Below, piece after piece: positions 22,708 to 34,197 of a stretch of 64,000 bases of DNA. Both the position numbers and the translations under genes were made by a program. Below the pieces are notes generated by a model. The model searched no databases and had not been told where the DNA came from. It was given only the letters and a program-made list of their open reading frames with translations. The stretch lies in the NCBI GenBank assembly GCA_009667805.1, contig CM019070.1, forward strand, positions 54,148,451-54,212,450, in the 5' to 3' direction. Numbering within the stretch: position 1 is the stretch's first letter; each line of letters opens with the position of its first letter. This DNA comes from Leptobrachium leishanense. Its lineage: Eukaryota > Chordata > Amphibia > Anura > Megophryidae.

Positions 22708-23584
22708 GGGACTCTATTCCAAAGTTGGTGCTAACTTAACCAGAGCTGTTGCAAACTTACCAGAGTCATTATAGGGCCATTATTTCATTTGTGATACTAA
22801 AACGGGGACAGGTTTACCTGTAGCGTCCCTGTTTCAGCACCATATTCCGGGGCAAGCACTAATTCAGCAGCCTGACCCATAATGCATTGCAACCCTCCAT
22901 GATACTCGTAGTAACACTTCCGCGCCGCCGTGAGTATCATATCACCTCCTGGAGTCCATAGGACTTCATGGAGGGTTGTTCTGCCAGGCCGCAAGATCCG
23001 GCAGGTCAGCGAAGTGATCCGTAGGGAGAGACTGGGGGACTTTTTCCATAGGACTCAATTGAGGCAGATGCTGTCGGTCACATGACCTGCCAGATCTCGC
23101 CTCGCGAGATCCAGTAGGTCGGCGTAGTGATCCGCAGAAAGAGACTGGGGGACTTTTTTCCCTCAGTCTCTCCCTGCTCCCGGCGGACAGAGGAGGCGGT
23201 TGGAGCTGCGGTCCTCGCCGCAGGATTTGAGGTGAGTATCTGATCAATTTGGGGGGGTTTCTGCTGGTGCTGACGGATTCTGCAGCAGCGGAATCCGTTA
23301 GCACCAGGTCCAGGCTGCGGTTAACTGTCGGGTTAACCGCAGCCGGACGGTAATTAGCGTTAGTATATTGTAATCCTAACGCTAATTAACTCTTTGCGCT
23401 CTACATGTTAAGTATAGGGAGCGCAAAGTACAGTAACCTCGTGCTGAAAAGCGCAAGATACCAATCGCTAATGTTTTTTTAACCCGTTAGCGTTTGGATT
23501 GTAATATGGTGCGTCCACGCTAGGGCCGGCAGAGCTAACGCTCAGGTGAGCGCTAACGTTAGCGTGAAGAATGTAATATGGCCC
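22708..23584. mobile_element. GC-rich MITE of unresolved superfamily (family E), copy 1
   Basis: 877 bp with diverged left end GGGACTCTATTCCAAAGTTGG and right end ATGTAATATGGCCC. The interior holds CCAGAGCTGTTG, a CpG-rich core with CTCGCGAGATCC and GTCTCTCCCTGC, and GCTAACG-rich arms. Five related copies occur in this window (24776, 34198, 43877 and 60238 also). Confidence 0.82.
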
Positions 23585-23913
23585 TGACAGTGTTAGGAAA
23601 AGAGAGCAATGATCAAGTGAACTTACAAGTAGAAGGAGTGAGGTGAAAACATAAAGGTGAGGGGAATGTATGAGAAATAATGCAGGGGGATATGTGGAAC
23701 ATAGATCAGTATTGGTGCACAGGAGGGATTATGGAGTTAGATGATAGGCTTCTCTAAAGTCTGAATGCATGGGGAATACGGTGGGGAAGGGAGTCACTGA
23801 CACCAGGTGGTAACACATTAGTGCTGGCCTGTGAGCGCACCTAAGCCCAATGGTCACACAATTCCCTGGGAGATTTGAGATCTCTACAGTGCCCTGGTTT
23901 AGCGAACCACTAA

Positions 23914-24094
23914 CAGGGTTATTCAGAGAGAGGTGAAAAGCAGGAGAATGACTGGAGAAGTGAAAATTCGAGATCAAAATAGCCAAATCAAAAAATTCTC
24001 CCTTTTATCTCACTTTCCAAATCGGCTATTTGGTCTAGATTGTTCTCTTCTCCTGCCAGTTCTCCTGGTTTTCACCTTTCTCTGAATAGCCCTG
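23914..24094. mobile_element. 181-bp palindromic Harbinger-like MITE
   Basis: Inverted ends CAGGGTTATTCAGAGAGAGG and CTCTGAATAGCCCTG, flanked by TAA and TAT. A copy of identical length is at 31847-32027 and a fragment of one end at 24440-24475. The terminal bases resemble family A, but the interior is unrelated. Confidence 0.82.
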
Positions 24095-24239
24095 TATGGG
24101 ATATAATATTTAATAAGTCATAATGACTGCTTGATCCAAGGAGAAATCTGACGCCATTCTGGGGTCAAGAAGGAATTTTTTCCCTGTTTGTTGCATTTCG
24201 GCAAGCGCTTTAGACTGGGTTTATTGCCTTCTTTTAGAT

Positions 24240-24378
24240 CAGGGATGTCCAAACTCCGGCCCCCCCCATATGTTTCTGAACTACAACTCCCAGAAATCTC
24301 TGACTGCATTAGATGGATGGAGAAGCATGGGAGTTGTATTTCAGGGACATCTAGGGGGCCGGAGTTTGAACATCCCTG
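24240..24378. mobile_element. 139-bp hAT-like MITE with perfect 8-bp TSD
   Basis: Flanked by TTTTAGAT at 24232-24239 and 24379-24386. The ends CAGGGATGTCCAAACTCCGG and its inverse form a near-perfect hairpin with a short loop. Size, ends and duplication fit a hAT-type MITE. Confidence 0.9.
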
Positions 24379-24439
24379 TTTTAGATGAACTACAGTAGGT
24401 GATGCGTGAAAGGCTGAACTTGATGGACGCACGTATTTT

Positions 24440-24475
24440 TTTCTGCCAATTCTCCTAGTTTTCACTTCTCTCTGA
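24440..24475. mobile_element. Fragment of the 181-bp MITE
   Basis: CTGCCAATTCTCCTAG and TTTTCACTTCTCTCTGAATAACCCTG match the right end of 23914-24094. The remainder is missing. Confidence 0.65.
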
Positions 24476-24775
24476 ATAACCCTGATTATCTTACTTGAGA
24501 GAGAAAAAGTCAGAGATAACCTTATACCTGATATAAAATATGACAATGAAACCTGCTTTATTGATCACTTCTATATCTGATTGTTCAGCAATTGTAGCGA
24601 AACCTCTATTCGATTAGATTTATTTTTTTCATTTCTATAATAAGATTTTATGTAAATTATGTTCCTGCACAATTTAGCATTTGAATTATTTTACTTTTGG
24701 ATATTTTCCGAAAGGTTAAAGAAGCTTTGATATTTTTGACATACCTAAGTTGTTTCTTAATATCCTAAACATTTT

Positions 24776-25455
24776 GGGTCATATTACAAAGTTGTTGCTA
24801 ACTTAACCAGAGCTGTTGTAAACTTTATGGGCTCCATTACATACCTCCCGCTAAAACGGGGGTCGCTAGGGAGAAAAAACTGTGCCTGCAGTTTTGCCCC
24901 TAGCGCCCCTCTTTTAATGGGAGATTACAATGCAGACGCTTAAAAAGCTGCCTGCATTGTTACCGGGCGCTATGCCCCGGGATGCTCACGACAGCGCTAA
25001 GCGCCGCCGCACGCATCCTCTTAATGGAGTCCATAGGACTCCATTGAGTTCCTCCCTGCCGGTCACATGACCTGCTGGATCTCACCTCGCGAGCTCCGGC
25101 AGGTCGGCATAGTGATCTGCAGGGAGAGACTGGGGGACTTTTCCCCCCAGTCTCTCCCTCTTTTCCCGGCGACAGAGGAGGTGGACAGAGCCGCGGTCCT
25201 CGCCGCGGGATAGTAGGTGAGTATCTGATTTTTGGGGGGGGATTTCTGCTGGTGCTAACAGATTCTGCACCAGCAGAATCCGCTAGCACCAAGTCCAGGC
25301 TGCGGTTAACATTTTGTACGCGTGGCTACCTGGGCTAACGTTAACGCGCAACGTTAGCACCCCACTCTGGATTGTCCTGTATTGTAGCCCTATAATGGCT
25401 CTGGTAAGTTTACAACAGCTCTGGTTAAGTAAGCGCCAGCTTTGTAATATGGCCC
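24776..25455. mobile_element. GC-rich MITE (family E), copy 2
   Basis: 680 bp with ends GGGTCATATTACAAAG and TTTGTAATATGGCCC, flanked by TTT on both sides. The core again carries CTCGCGAG, AGTCTCTCCCTC and GGTGAGTATCTGATTTTTGG. No coding capacity. Confidence 0.87.
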
Positions 25456-27768
25456 TTTGTTTTTAACCAATACACTTCCATTAACAAACCACATGACATG
25501 AGTGTGAAAATCCCTACATGTCACTTCCACCAAATCAGCTGAAGCAATAGGTCGATGATGTAGACTAAATTAAGAAATTGTTGCCCTTTTCATTTTTGTA
25601 CAAATATATCAAGATCATTATGACACGTGCCATTTATTTCCTACAAGAGTGGTTTGCCACTTCAAACACTAATCGACTCACAAACCGACACACAAAGAAA
25701 GGAGTCAACGTACAAAATGACATCTGACTTATTTCTGTGACAGAGGTTTCATGAGCGTGCTTAAAATGTTTTGACTGCCGGACCAAATTAAATTATTGAA
25801 TGTAACTGAACTATTGGCCGAGTTGCACACCACTACTAGCTTTACCATCAACTGCAAAGAGACGTCTCTGACCTTAACCTTTAGGACAATATTGGAGAAC
25901 GTATAACTTGCTTGGCTTGGTCAGAAGGTGGTTAATTTCCATTCTTTTTCCTTTTTTTGTTGTTGGAAATAGGCCTTCTGCACATTCAGTGCAAGCGCCT
26001 TCCAGTCATCCATGGAGTAGTTTGATATAATCACCATGACAACTGAAATCTATGAGCATACGAATAATGGAGATGGAGCAGACAAAAGATTAGCATGCAA
26101 TGAACAGTACAATAAGTTTGTTATTTAGCATTTAGATAACTGTCTTTCCTTCGGAGTCGGCTTCAAAGTTGAACCCAGTTTAGACCAAGAGGATTAATTC
26201 CTTCTCCCACATGCTTCATTGAATCTCTCATTACCAAACTTTGTCTGTATTGATGTAAGATTTGATTGAAGATTAGAGCATTTAGCAGATCTTGCCTTTC
26301 TGCGTGTATCGGGGCTTTTCAAGCACAGTCCACAGTGCCCAGTGGTCAATACCCTCACTTTTATCCAATGTCTGCTTCATTTAAACTTAATCAACTCCAT
26401 CAATGAACTGGAACAGGGAAACGTCTCTGCTGTAGAATGTTGATCTTTTGTTAGATAATTCTCTGCACTCTGTCCTATTCCACCTGCATTAAATCCAAAA
26501 CAGCAGAAGGATGAATGGTTTTTTTTTTTTTGTTCTTAATAAATATGATAATCAAAATTCTCTTTGAAATATTTTTTTGAAAATAAGTGTGATGTAAGGC
26601 GATCTTCATTCCGAAATCGCGAAATTGTCTCAAATCGTCAAACTGCCGTTTTTCTTGTTAAACTTGTATTTTTTTATATATATATTAACACAATATTTTT
26701 GGACTGCATTTTTTTTTTTTTAACTGACATTGAATATTGTTCACGCCAGAAAATGATACATCTTGGAAGAAAGGACTCGTATGTCATATCCGCAGAGTGA
26801 AGCAGACCGATTGGCTGTATGAATTATCTGCCTTGTTGCAGTAAATTATGAACACTGTTTCTCTACAAGTCAACAAGTTTCTCAGGTATAGAAGAGATCA
26901 ATCAAAGATGACAGTGCGAGTGTGAAGCTTTTACTGTGTAAATCTGGACCTCTTGTCCTTGCTTTTTGGCTCTGGCATCTGTATATCATTTTTATACTGC
27001 TACCAGTAGGGCAATTTCAAAAGTATTTGCAAGGAAAATGTATGTCCCCATCTGTTCCCGGAATCATAAATGTGCCACCTTCAGAGATTTTCCAATGGTA
27101 ATCATATCTTTAATGATCAACAAACTTGTGATATATAACTGTTCCCTGAAATGGGGGTTTCTGTTCTTTATTGTGATTGGCCAGAATAAATGGCTTTTCC
27201 ATATGTTAGGAAGATAAAACATAAGATTAGCAGTGGCCGTTTCTTTTATTAGTAAACAAAGAGAGCGGCGCATTCAGATTGGATCTTTACATAAAACCAG
27301 CTTTTAATAAAGTTTTAATAACGCGATGATATCCACACAGAGCGGGGAGATACATCTTTCTAATTTGACAAAGCCCAAAGAGACATTTTCAGAGAGTAAC
27401 AATGACAATCATGTGAGCGTTAAAATCAGATAATTAGGGAGAATTGCTTGGATTTTACGCCGGTTTATGTTTTAATATTCTACATGGCTGACAACTGGAA
27501 TAAAATTTAGCAAGGAGCTTAATCTGTCGATGCACTGAAGTGGTGTGGATTAAAAAAGCAGTGTTTTTTTGTTCTTTATCGAATAGCTCTTTAACCTGCT
27601 GGGCTGTATATGGGTAAGATGTTTAGTAAGTATATGGAGCACAATCAAGGTGCTCAAAAGAGTAAAAGAGGCGCAAGTCTTGTTTAAGGTAAAGACATTT
27701 TAAATATGAATAATGGTCTCTCACTTGCTGTTTAACAAGGTGTAATTTATCGTGTCAAATAGAAATAC
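25456..27768. other. Single-copy-looking block, candidate conserved noncoding DNA
   Basis: No repeat termini, satellites or coding domains over 2.3 kb, in contrast with the flanks. The stretch 26890-27540 has balanced composition and clustered homeodomain-type AT cores (TAATGATCA, GATAATTAGG, TTTTAATAAAG), the usual texture of vertebrate developmental enhancers. This is a judgement from texture only. Confidence 0.35.
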
Positions 27769-27771
27769 TAA

Positions 27772-28680
27772 CAGGGCTATTCAAAGAGAATCGATAAGTC
27801 ACTGCACGTTCGGTGACTTTTCGTTCTCTTTAATTCGGTACGATTTGGTGATCCCATTTCAGCAACCCTGCGGTTTATTCAGCAAGCTCCACAGGGCCGC
27901 CGTAATGCAGGGCAAAGTCGCCGCAATCCAGCTGAAAATTCACCGCAAAACGAGGGCGAATGCACACCGAAACCCACAAAAACATCTGGATTAACCCGCC
28001 GAAGACGCCAGAGAAACCCGAGCAGGAGCCGATCACAGCACAGAGCAGCCGCCGAAAAAAAACCGACACCGCAGACGAATGGAGTGGAAAAAAAAAACAG
28101 TACGCTTGAATGTTTGAAAAGTAAAACGCTGTTTGCAAAGAAACTACTGAGCGAAAATGTCTGAAATTTACATATGAGGTCCAGGGAATGATAATAAAAA
28201 GGACTGTTACAGAAAAAAGAAAAGACGATTTAAAAAAACAGAAAAAGAATGTTTGCAAAAAATCCCCAAAAATGCCTAAAAGGTCCTAAAAAAAATCTAA
28301 AAATAAAGAGGCTTTTTACTGCAGAATATTATAATGAACGGTTTATTAGATATTGAATTAAAACGGGAATATTTTTAACATTGAAGCCTATCGGATTCGC
28401 CTGAATAAACTTGCCGAATTAAACCACCGAATGGCAGGGCAATTCAGCAACTTTTCACTGCTGGTTTGTGTTCTCTGAATAGCCAAAGCATTGCTTCTCC
28501 ATGAGAATTCACTGCCCTCACACAGGCAACGAACAGGCACCGTATGTGCAGGCAATTCGCCAGGATTTGGTGAATTGCCTGCTCTCTGAATAGCCGAATG
28601 GCCAGGAAAGGTAACCGAACGCTGAATTTCAGCGTTTGGTTACCTTTCTCCAGCAAATCGGAGCTCTTTGAATAACCCTG
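27772..28680. mobile_element. Harbinger-like MITE (family A), full inverted copy
   Basis: 909 bp, flanked by TAA at 27769-27771 and 28681-28683, with ends CAGGGCTATTCAAAGAG and CTCTTTGAATAACCCTG. It aligns in reverse to 17201-18111. The ORFs of both strands are shadows. Confidence 0.9.
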
Positions 28681-28937
28681 TAAGGGATCTGAGCTTAACA
28701 TCTCGGGTCTGGGGGTAAATATAACAGTGAAAATATGTTGCCACTTACTTTCCTACTTGGTTTGTTCGTATCAAAGTATAGTTTTATAAGAGACTGTTTT
28801 CCTAGACTTTAGAATGAAGTTTTCCTAAAATCTGAACAATTCTGTGCATGGAGTTTTCCTGCTATATAGTCAGAAGTCAAAGCTTGCTGACATCCATCAC
28901 AGAAAAAGATTAACAGTTCTACGCTTAGTTTCTTAAT

Positions 28938-29839
28938 TTGTTATATTTATTTATTTATAAAGTATTTTACCAGGAAGGATGCATTGAGATTTCTCTCATT
29001 TTCAAGTAAGTCCTGGGTTCAAGAGCATTGAATTTTTACAGTAGGTACAGAAATACAAAGTAATAAAATGCAAGATATTAAAAAACCAGCACAAATATTT
29101 AGATTAACAGAAAATAAATATGTAGGAAATATATTCCCTATGTTACATGTTTACAGGTGCATTCTGTATGAGATATATTAATAGAGATCTCTTAAGGGAC
29201 TTTAGACTGGGGGAAGATTTGATGGCGTCTGGAAAGTTATTCCATAATTGCGATGCTCTGTAGGAAAATGAGGATCAAGCCACTTTCTTTTTGTATTGTG
29301 GTATTGCAAGTAAGGCTAGGGTCAGACGAACGCATTTTTATGTTGTCTGTGAAAAAGTGCGTTCGAACGAATGGACGCATTTTTTCACAGAATACGTGAT
29401 AGTGGTCATACTATGCGCATTTTCGTCCGTGATTTTGTACGGATCATCAATAAAACTCTTTTTGTGTCTGGACGTTATGTTGGCCGGACATTAGCAGCGT
29501 CTGACGTCTCCTAATCACACACACACGCCGCTAGCAGACGCAGCGCACTCTGTACGTCAGTACCTGCGGTTTCACGTTCTCGAAAAAATGCGTTCATTTT
29601 CCACTTGCGTTGCGCAGCCGGACTTTTGTGCGACCGTACTTCGTATATTGGCCGTCATTGCCTGGCATCTGCTGCTACTACGGCCGTGATTAAGTGCGCC
29701 AGAACGCGCGTTCGCACTGCCTCAGTCTGACCCTAGCCTAAGATGCAGGTCCTGGATCGGAGGTTATAGGATGAGGAAACTGCTGAGGGAAGCAGTCTAT
29801 TCAGGTAGGGTGGTAGCTTCCCAGGAGCATGTAATTATG
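28938..29839 (-). mobile_element. L2/CR1-like LINE 3' end, split by a family D MITE
   Basis: Read on the minus strand it matches 37905-38058 (GGGAAGCTACCACCCTACCTG, then CAATACCACAATA, then CTTGATCCTCATTTTCC) and continues into a 3' untranslated region. That region ends CCCAGGACTTACTTGAAAATG, ATCTCAATGCATCCTTCCTGG, TAAAATACTTTATAAATAAAT. The MITE at 29314-29738 is inserted in it. The terminal 60 bp are the same tail as the SINE at 32640 and 38061. Confidence 0.85.
29314..29738. mobile_element. GC-rich Harbinger-like MITE (family D), copy 2
   Basis: 425 bp with ends GGCTAGGGTCAGACGAACGC and CTGACCCTAGCC, flanked by TAA at 29311-29313 and 29739-29741. The related LINE at 37990-38010 gives the empty site (GCAAGTAAAGTGCAG on that strand), which has a single TAA. 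The 3-bp duplication is therefore directly supported. Confidence 0.92.
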
Positions 29840-29877
29840 TAAATTTGTGCTACAAAAGCAAACTCAATGGTATAATT

Positions 29878-30357
29878 CAGGGCTCAAAATTTCCACTCGC
29901 CTACTCGCATTTGGCAAGTGGAAATTAAGTGAGGGCGAGTGGAAATGCACACGCAGGCAGTACAATAAATTATTTTGTGCTGCGTATTCCAGCGGTGCCA
30001 CTGTGCAGCCCCCCCTTCCCAAGACTGCACGGTGGCAGAAATAAGCTGTCTAACCTGACCCAGCACGTCTCGGTCACTGGCAAGGCGGTGGTGAGGAGCT
30101 TCCTTTCCTCCTCACTCTGCTCACACTGGGCTCTGATGATTGGGTATACATGTATCTGGGTCTGATGTTTGTGTATTAATGTTATTTTTGTAACTTTGTT
30201 CTAAATAAAACCTTTAACATTGTTATTGCATAAGATAAATTAAGGGGGTGTGTTTAGGGCAAGAGTTAAGTGCTGAGTAGGGGTTAGGTGGAGCAACTGG
30301 TGGCGAGTAACTCTTATGGCCTGGTTAGTAGCTTTGGACTTGAAATTTTAAGCCCTG
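29878..30357. mobile_element. Non-autonomous hAT-like element, 480 bp, perfect 8-bp TSD
   Basis: Flanked by GTATAATT at 29870-29877 and 30358-30365. Its ends CAGGGCTCAAAATTTCCA and TTGAAATTTTAAGCCCTG are inverted repeats. It contains two small overlapping ORFs with no domain and no transposase. Confidence 0.9.
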
Positions 30358-30365
30358 GTATAATT

Positions 30366-30865
30366 GATTGTGAAAGCTGTATACCTAAATTATACTACTT
30401 TTATTACCCAAGATCACCGATAGAGGTGTGTCGTAAGAATCATTTTGGCAAAGTATCAGTTTAGCTATGGTTCCAAAATTCTGTCAGCAAAGCTATAATT
30501 TATGTTCGCTACGTTGCTGTTACACATTATCTGTAACTAGTGAAACGTGGAAGAAATATGGAGATATTAATGTGGCTGATGTAAAACATTGTGTTGTCTT
30601 ACATGTTTTAAGGGTTGGTACAGAAAGTCATACCGTTTTATCCCTTCACTAGCAAGCACATTTTGTTGGAAAAAATATTACCATAACATTTACTTGAAAC
30701 ATGGGATACAAAGTAAACAATTAAATAATGGGTAAAATAGAATTTTGCACTGAATTTGTTGTTCTGAAATTAAAACAATATAAATTTGAACATTTTAAAT
30801 TTTTCCCGTATTTGTTTATCCTTCAATATTGCTGGAATAATAGGTTCTAAACTCTAGAGTGTCCA
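30366..30865. other. No recognisable feature
   Basis: AT-rich sequence without gene or repeat signals. Confidence 0.4.
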
Positions 30866-30869
30866 AGAA

Positions 30870-30985
30870 ATACCAATTGAATATTAGACTATCTGTATGT
30901 GACATAATGCCTGTATATGGAAATTACAGTAACACTTTGTATCTGTACTGTACAGGGATTTTCAGTTATAAAGTTATAAAATTCA
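30870..30985 (+). repeat. Unclassified dispersed repeat I, fragment
   Basis: Carries TGGAAATTACAGTAACAC and TTTGTATCTGTACT in the same order as the copies at 246-700 and 22075-22560. Confidence 0.6.
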
Positions 30986-31060
30986 CATCTTCAGTAGTTG
31001 TTAGATACAGGAGCTCTCACCAACAATAGAGAGGCTGATATCAAGAAAGACCCTCTTTTT

Positions 31061-31316
31061 CAGGGCACTCAAACTTTGTACCCCCAGATGTTGCTGAACT
31101 ACAATTCCCATGGTTCTCTTGCCATTTACTGCATTTGAAATGTTCTGGGAATTTTAGGCCATCAACATCTGGGGGGGAGCAGAGTTTGACTCCACCACCA
31201 GATTTTGATGGTTTTTCAATTCCCAGAATTCCATGAATGAAACAGAAGGACAGAAAGTCATGGGTGTCGTAGTTCAGCAACACCTGGGGGCTGGGGGGCA
31301 GAGTTTTAGATCCCTG
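31061..31316. mobile_element. Degraded hAT-like MITE
   Basis: The left end CAGGGCACTCAAACTTTG and the right end GCAGAGTTTTAGATCCCTG are imperfect inverses, and the subterminal CCAGATGTTGCTGAACTACA matches GTAGTTCAGCAACACCTGG inverted. No clean 8-bp duplication remains. The minus-strand ORF is a shadow. Confidence 0.7.
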
Positions 31317-31846
31317 GTCTAAACTATGGTCAGTTGGCTAAAGAGATTGAGGTGCCAGCAATAATGTATTGAGTTAGACACATTGGTTTGCATGTTAAGA
31401 AGGCACAAGGATTATCGACATGCATACAATGATAAAGAAGGAACATGTGAACAAAAGAAAAAGACATATGGCTGTGGTTTTGTAGCTGCAAATAAAATCA
31501 TAATCAAGCCAGATAGGTGAAGGGAGGGGGGGTGTATGAACATGGCTGATTCCCCAACCTTAGATGTTTCCGTAAAGAGAGTAATGTAAAAACGACCTGA
31601 AAAGTTGATTCAATTATTTTTTTAATATTATAATTCAATCTAACTAGAATCGAGAGACTGGTTGGTCATTGAATATATAGATCTAAAAGATCAGGGTTTG
31701 TCATTGACCTGTGGAAAAGTTTAGTTTTGGAGTGAACGGTAGAGTAATTCCAGAAAGGTTACCGTCTCTACAACGTGAGTTCTCATGATCGAAGTGCCAA
31801 GATGCTTTTTGTGAAGACCATTTGTAGCAGAAGCTGGAAAGTCATA
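31317..31846. other. No recognisable feature
   Basis: Single-copy-looking AT-rich sequence with no supported ORF. Confidence 0.4.
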
Positions 31847-32027
31847 CAGGGCTTTTCAGAAAGAGGTGAAAACCAGGAGAATGACTGGAGAATTGAAAAT
31901 TCTAGGTCAAAATAGTCAAACCAGAAAATTTCTCCCATTTATCTCACTTTCCAAATTGACTATTTGGTCTAGATTGTTCATTCTCCTGCCAATTCTCAAG
32001 GTTTTCACCTCTCTCTGAATAACCCTG
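31847..32027. mobile_element. 181-bp palindromic Harbinger-like MITE, copy 2
   Basis: Exactly as long as the copy at 23914-24094, with ends CAGGGCTTTTCAGAAAGAGG and CTCTCTGAATAACCCTG. Flanked by ATA at 31844-31846 and 32028-32030, a clean 3-bp duplication. Confidence 0.88.
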
Positions 32028-32179
32028 ATAGTTAGGTTGGTAGGTTTGTATAGTCAATGCTTGACCTGTTGCCGTTTTGTGTGAGTAGAAGTCAGGTGCA
32101 TATAGTTTGCCTGCTGGTTTGAGGACTGAATGTAGGTGATGAAGTACATGTAATGTGGGCCAAATTGTTATACATTATA

Positions 32180-32443
32180 AGGGTTATTCAAAGAGAGCCA
32201 AATTGGCCACCGAACGCGGAATATCCGAACTGTGGTCTGTTTGGCAGCTCGTCAACTGCGTTCGGCGGTTTATCAGATCCATTTGGGGAGTTTTTGGCAG
32301 CGATCGAATGTTTTTGGACCAGGTCAGAGATTTTTCAGCAGCTGAATTCACCGCACGGCCAGCGAATTGAGTTCGCCGAAGTGCACCGAATGAAAGAACA
32401 CCGAAACTTTGGTGCAATGTTGGTGTTCTTTTAATTACCCCTC
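32180..32443. mobile_element. Harbinger-like MITE (family A2), internally deleted
   Basis: 264 bp. The left end GGGTTATTCAAAGAGAGCC and the right arm CAGCGAATTGAGTTCGCCGAAGTG correspond to the outer arms of 5082-7050 and 39575-40405; the AT-rich middle is gone. Overlapping ORFs reflect the arms. Confidence 0.8.
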
Positions 32444-32639
32444 ATGTAATCTGGATGGTTATGAAGTTGGGGCTCTTCCAGTAAGTGTAGAGACACAGCA
32501 TGTGATGGAAATAAGTGTTATTGCAATGATAAAATGCCCCACCTTGCTTAGTCTATCAATAATGGAGACACATTGTTAGAACATAGCATATGAAGCATCA
32601 TAACAATCAAAATAAACTGTCTGGAAGATATTCATTTTC

Positions 32640-32826
32640 AAATGAGTAGAGATAACATCACTGCTCTGCGTGGAGAGAGCCTGTGGAGTCATGGGTTCGA
32701 TCCCAGCAAGAGCACCTCTCCAGTAAGTGTCCTTGGGCAAGACACCTAACGGTACATACTCGCCACCCAGGACATACTTGAAAATGTATCCTTCCTGGTA
32801 AAATCCTTTCTCAAATTTTTTTTAAA
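32640..32826 (+). mobile_element. tRNA-derived SINE with LINE-type tail, copy 1
   Basis: The head has an A-box-like AGTAGAGATAACATCACTG and a B box GGGTTCGATCCCAGC, as in tRNA-derived RNA polymerase III promoters. The body includes CCTTGGGCAAGACACCTAACG. The tail CCCAGGACATACTTGAAAATG, TATCCTTCCTGGTAAAATC matches the LINE 3' end at 28938. A T run follows. Related copies are at 38061 and, as tails only, 35768 and 49878. Confidence 0.85.
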
Positions 32827-33849
32827 AATATATAAAATATTATTTACTCATTGTAGCATTCTTTCAGGTTGACTTTCTCTCTCTTCGGACGCCACCGTTA
32901 TGCAGTATATCAAATGATACATAACCTATAATTGTGGTTAATTGTAAAGATAAGGTGGAGTAAAAAGAGAGAGTAATAATAAAACAGACTTTAATTAAAA
33001 AGAAAAGTGTAAAATCCCTATAAGACTGTTACCAAGGCTGTATTACGTGCCAGATAATAAGTAATTTTCTTCTTGTCGGAGATTGATACTTAAGGTTATT
33101 AAGTAGTTTTTCCCAGATATGATCTGTATGCCAGTCTATTTCAAGTCATAATTGGCATCATATCTCCAGCAGTTAATGAGAAATTTGGTAGATTAACTTG
33201 AGATCTGTCATTTTAGCTGTATAACGATTAAGTATAGCGAGCCAAACCACCTTTCCTTACTTATTAGTTGACCACACTTGACACTGTAAGATTACAATCG
33301 GGCGTTTCTTAGGACCAAAAGGGAATAATTGCGTTGACACGTTCAAATTGAATCGATCATTATTTTTTTTACGTTATCATTGTACGTTAGTGATAAAAGT
33401 GATCAAATATTGGATAAAGGATTATATAACAAATCAAATTGAAAAATATCAAACAGACACTTATGTTCATGTATTCTGAATAAATAACTTATTATAGTTT
33501 CTAGTTAAAAGTATCAAATCGTGGGATGCAATCTTCAAAAGAGAAAAAGGAAAAACACATAGGGTAAAATCCCGCGGCACCAAATATATGATAAAAATGA
33601 ATATAAGCCACTTACATACGTGATCAAAAATCAGCACCAATCAATTGTTATGGATCCTGCTGAAGAGAGGATCTCCCCTCCACATGTCCGGAGGACACAT
33701 GATCATATAAACATAATTTAATAAAAAGATACAAAAAAATATAAAACAAATTAAAACAGTCATAGATCCATATTAAACTGATTGTAATACATACTTTAAA
33801 AATAAACATACAATGTAGGAGTAATCAAGAAAGATATTTAAAAAAAAAA
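32827..33849. other. No supported gene
   Basis: AT-rich. The last 300 bp (GGTAAAATCCCGCGGCACC onward) resemble flanking parts of the hammerhead-type repeats but were not delimited. Confidence 0.35.
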
Positions 33850-34165
33850 GGCATATAAGTCCCCCCAAGGAATCCCAATAAAGAGTTAATAAAGCAATCA
33901 AATACTGAACCTGTCAGGGGCCATAAGGAGGGTATGCGTTATGGTAAAATCTCGATGCGTTTCGTCCTACTTTACTTCCTCAGGACTTCCTCAGAAGAAA
34001 ACAAATTCATCTATATGATATATATGTATAGATGGATTTGTTTGCTTCTGAGGAAGTCCAGTAGGACGAAACGCGTCGAGTTTCTACTATAACGCATACC
34101 CTCCTTGTGTCCCCTGACAGGTTCAGTATTGGATTGCTTTATTAACTCTTTATTTGGATTCTTTG
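33850..34165. repeat. Inverted pair of hammerhead-like terminal repeats
   Basis: The outer arms match in inverse: AATAAAGAGTTAATAAAGCAATC, ACTGAACCTGTCAGGGG and GGAGGGTATGCGTTAT at left against the reverse of 34085-34160. The plus-strand core at 34048-34077 reads CTGAGGA, GTCC-AGTA-GGAC stem, GAAACGCGTC. The minus-strand core (about 33955-34005) is the same with a short insertion in stem II. An extra A precedes stem II and helix I is short, so activity is doubtful. Confidence 0.65.
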
Positions 34166-34197
34166 ATCATTGTACTCTTTAAAGAGCCAGACATCAT

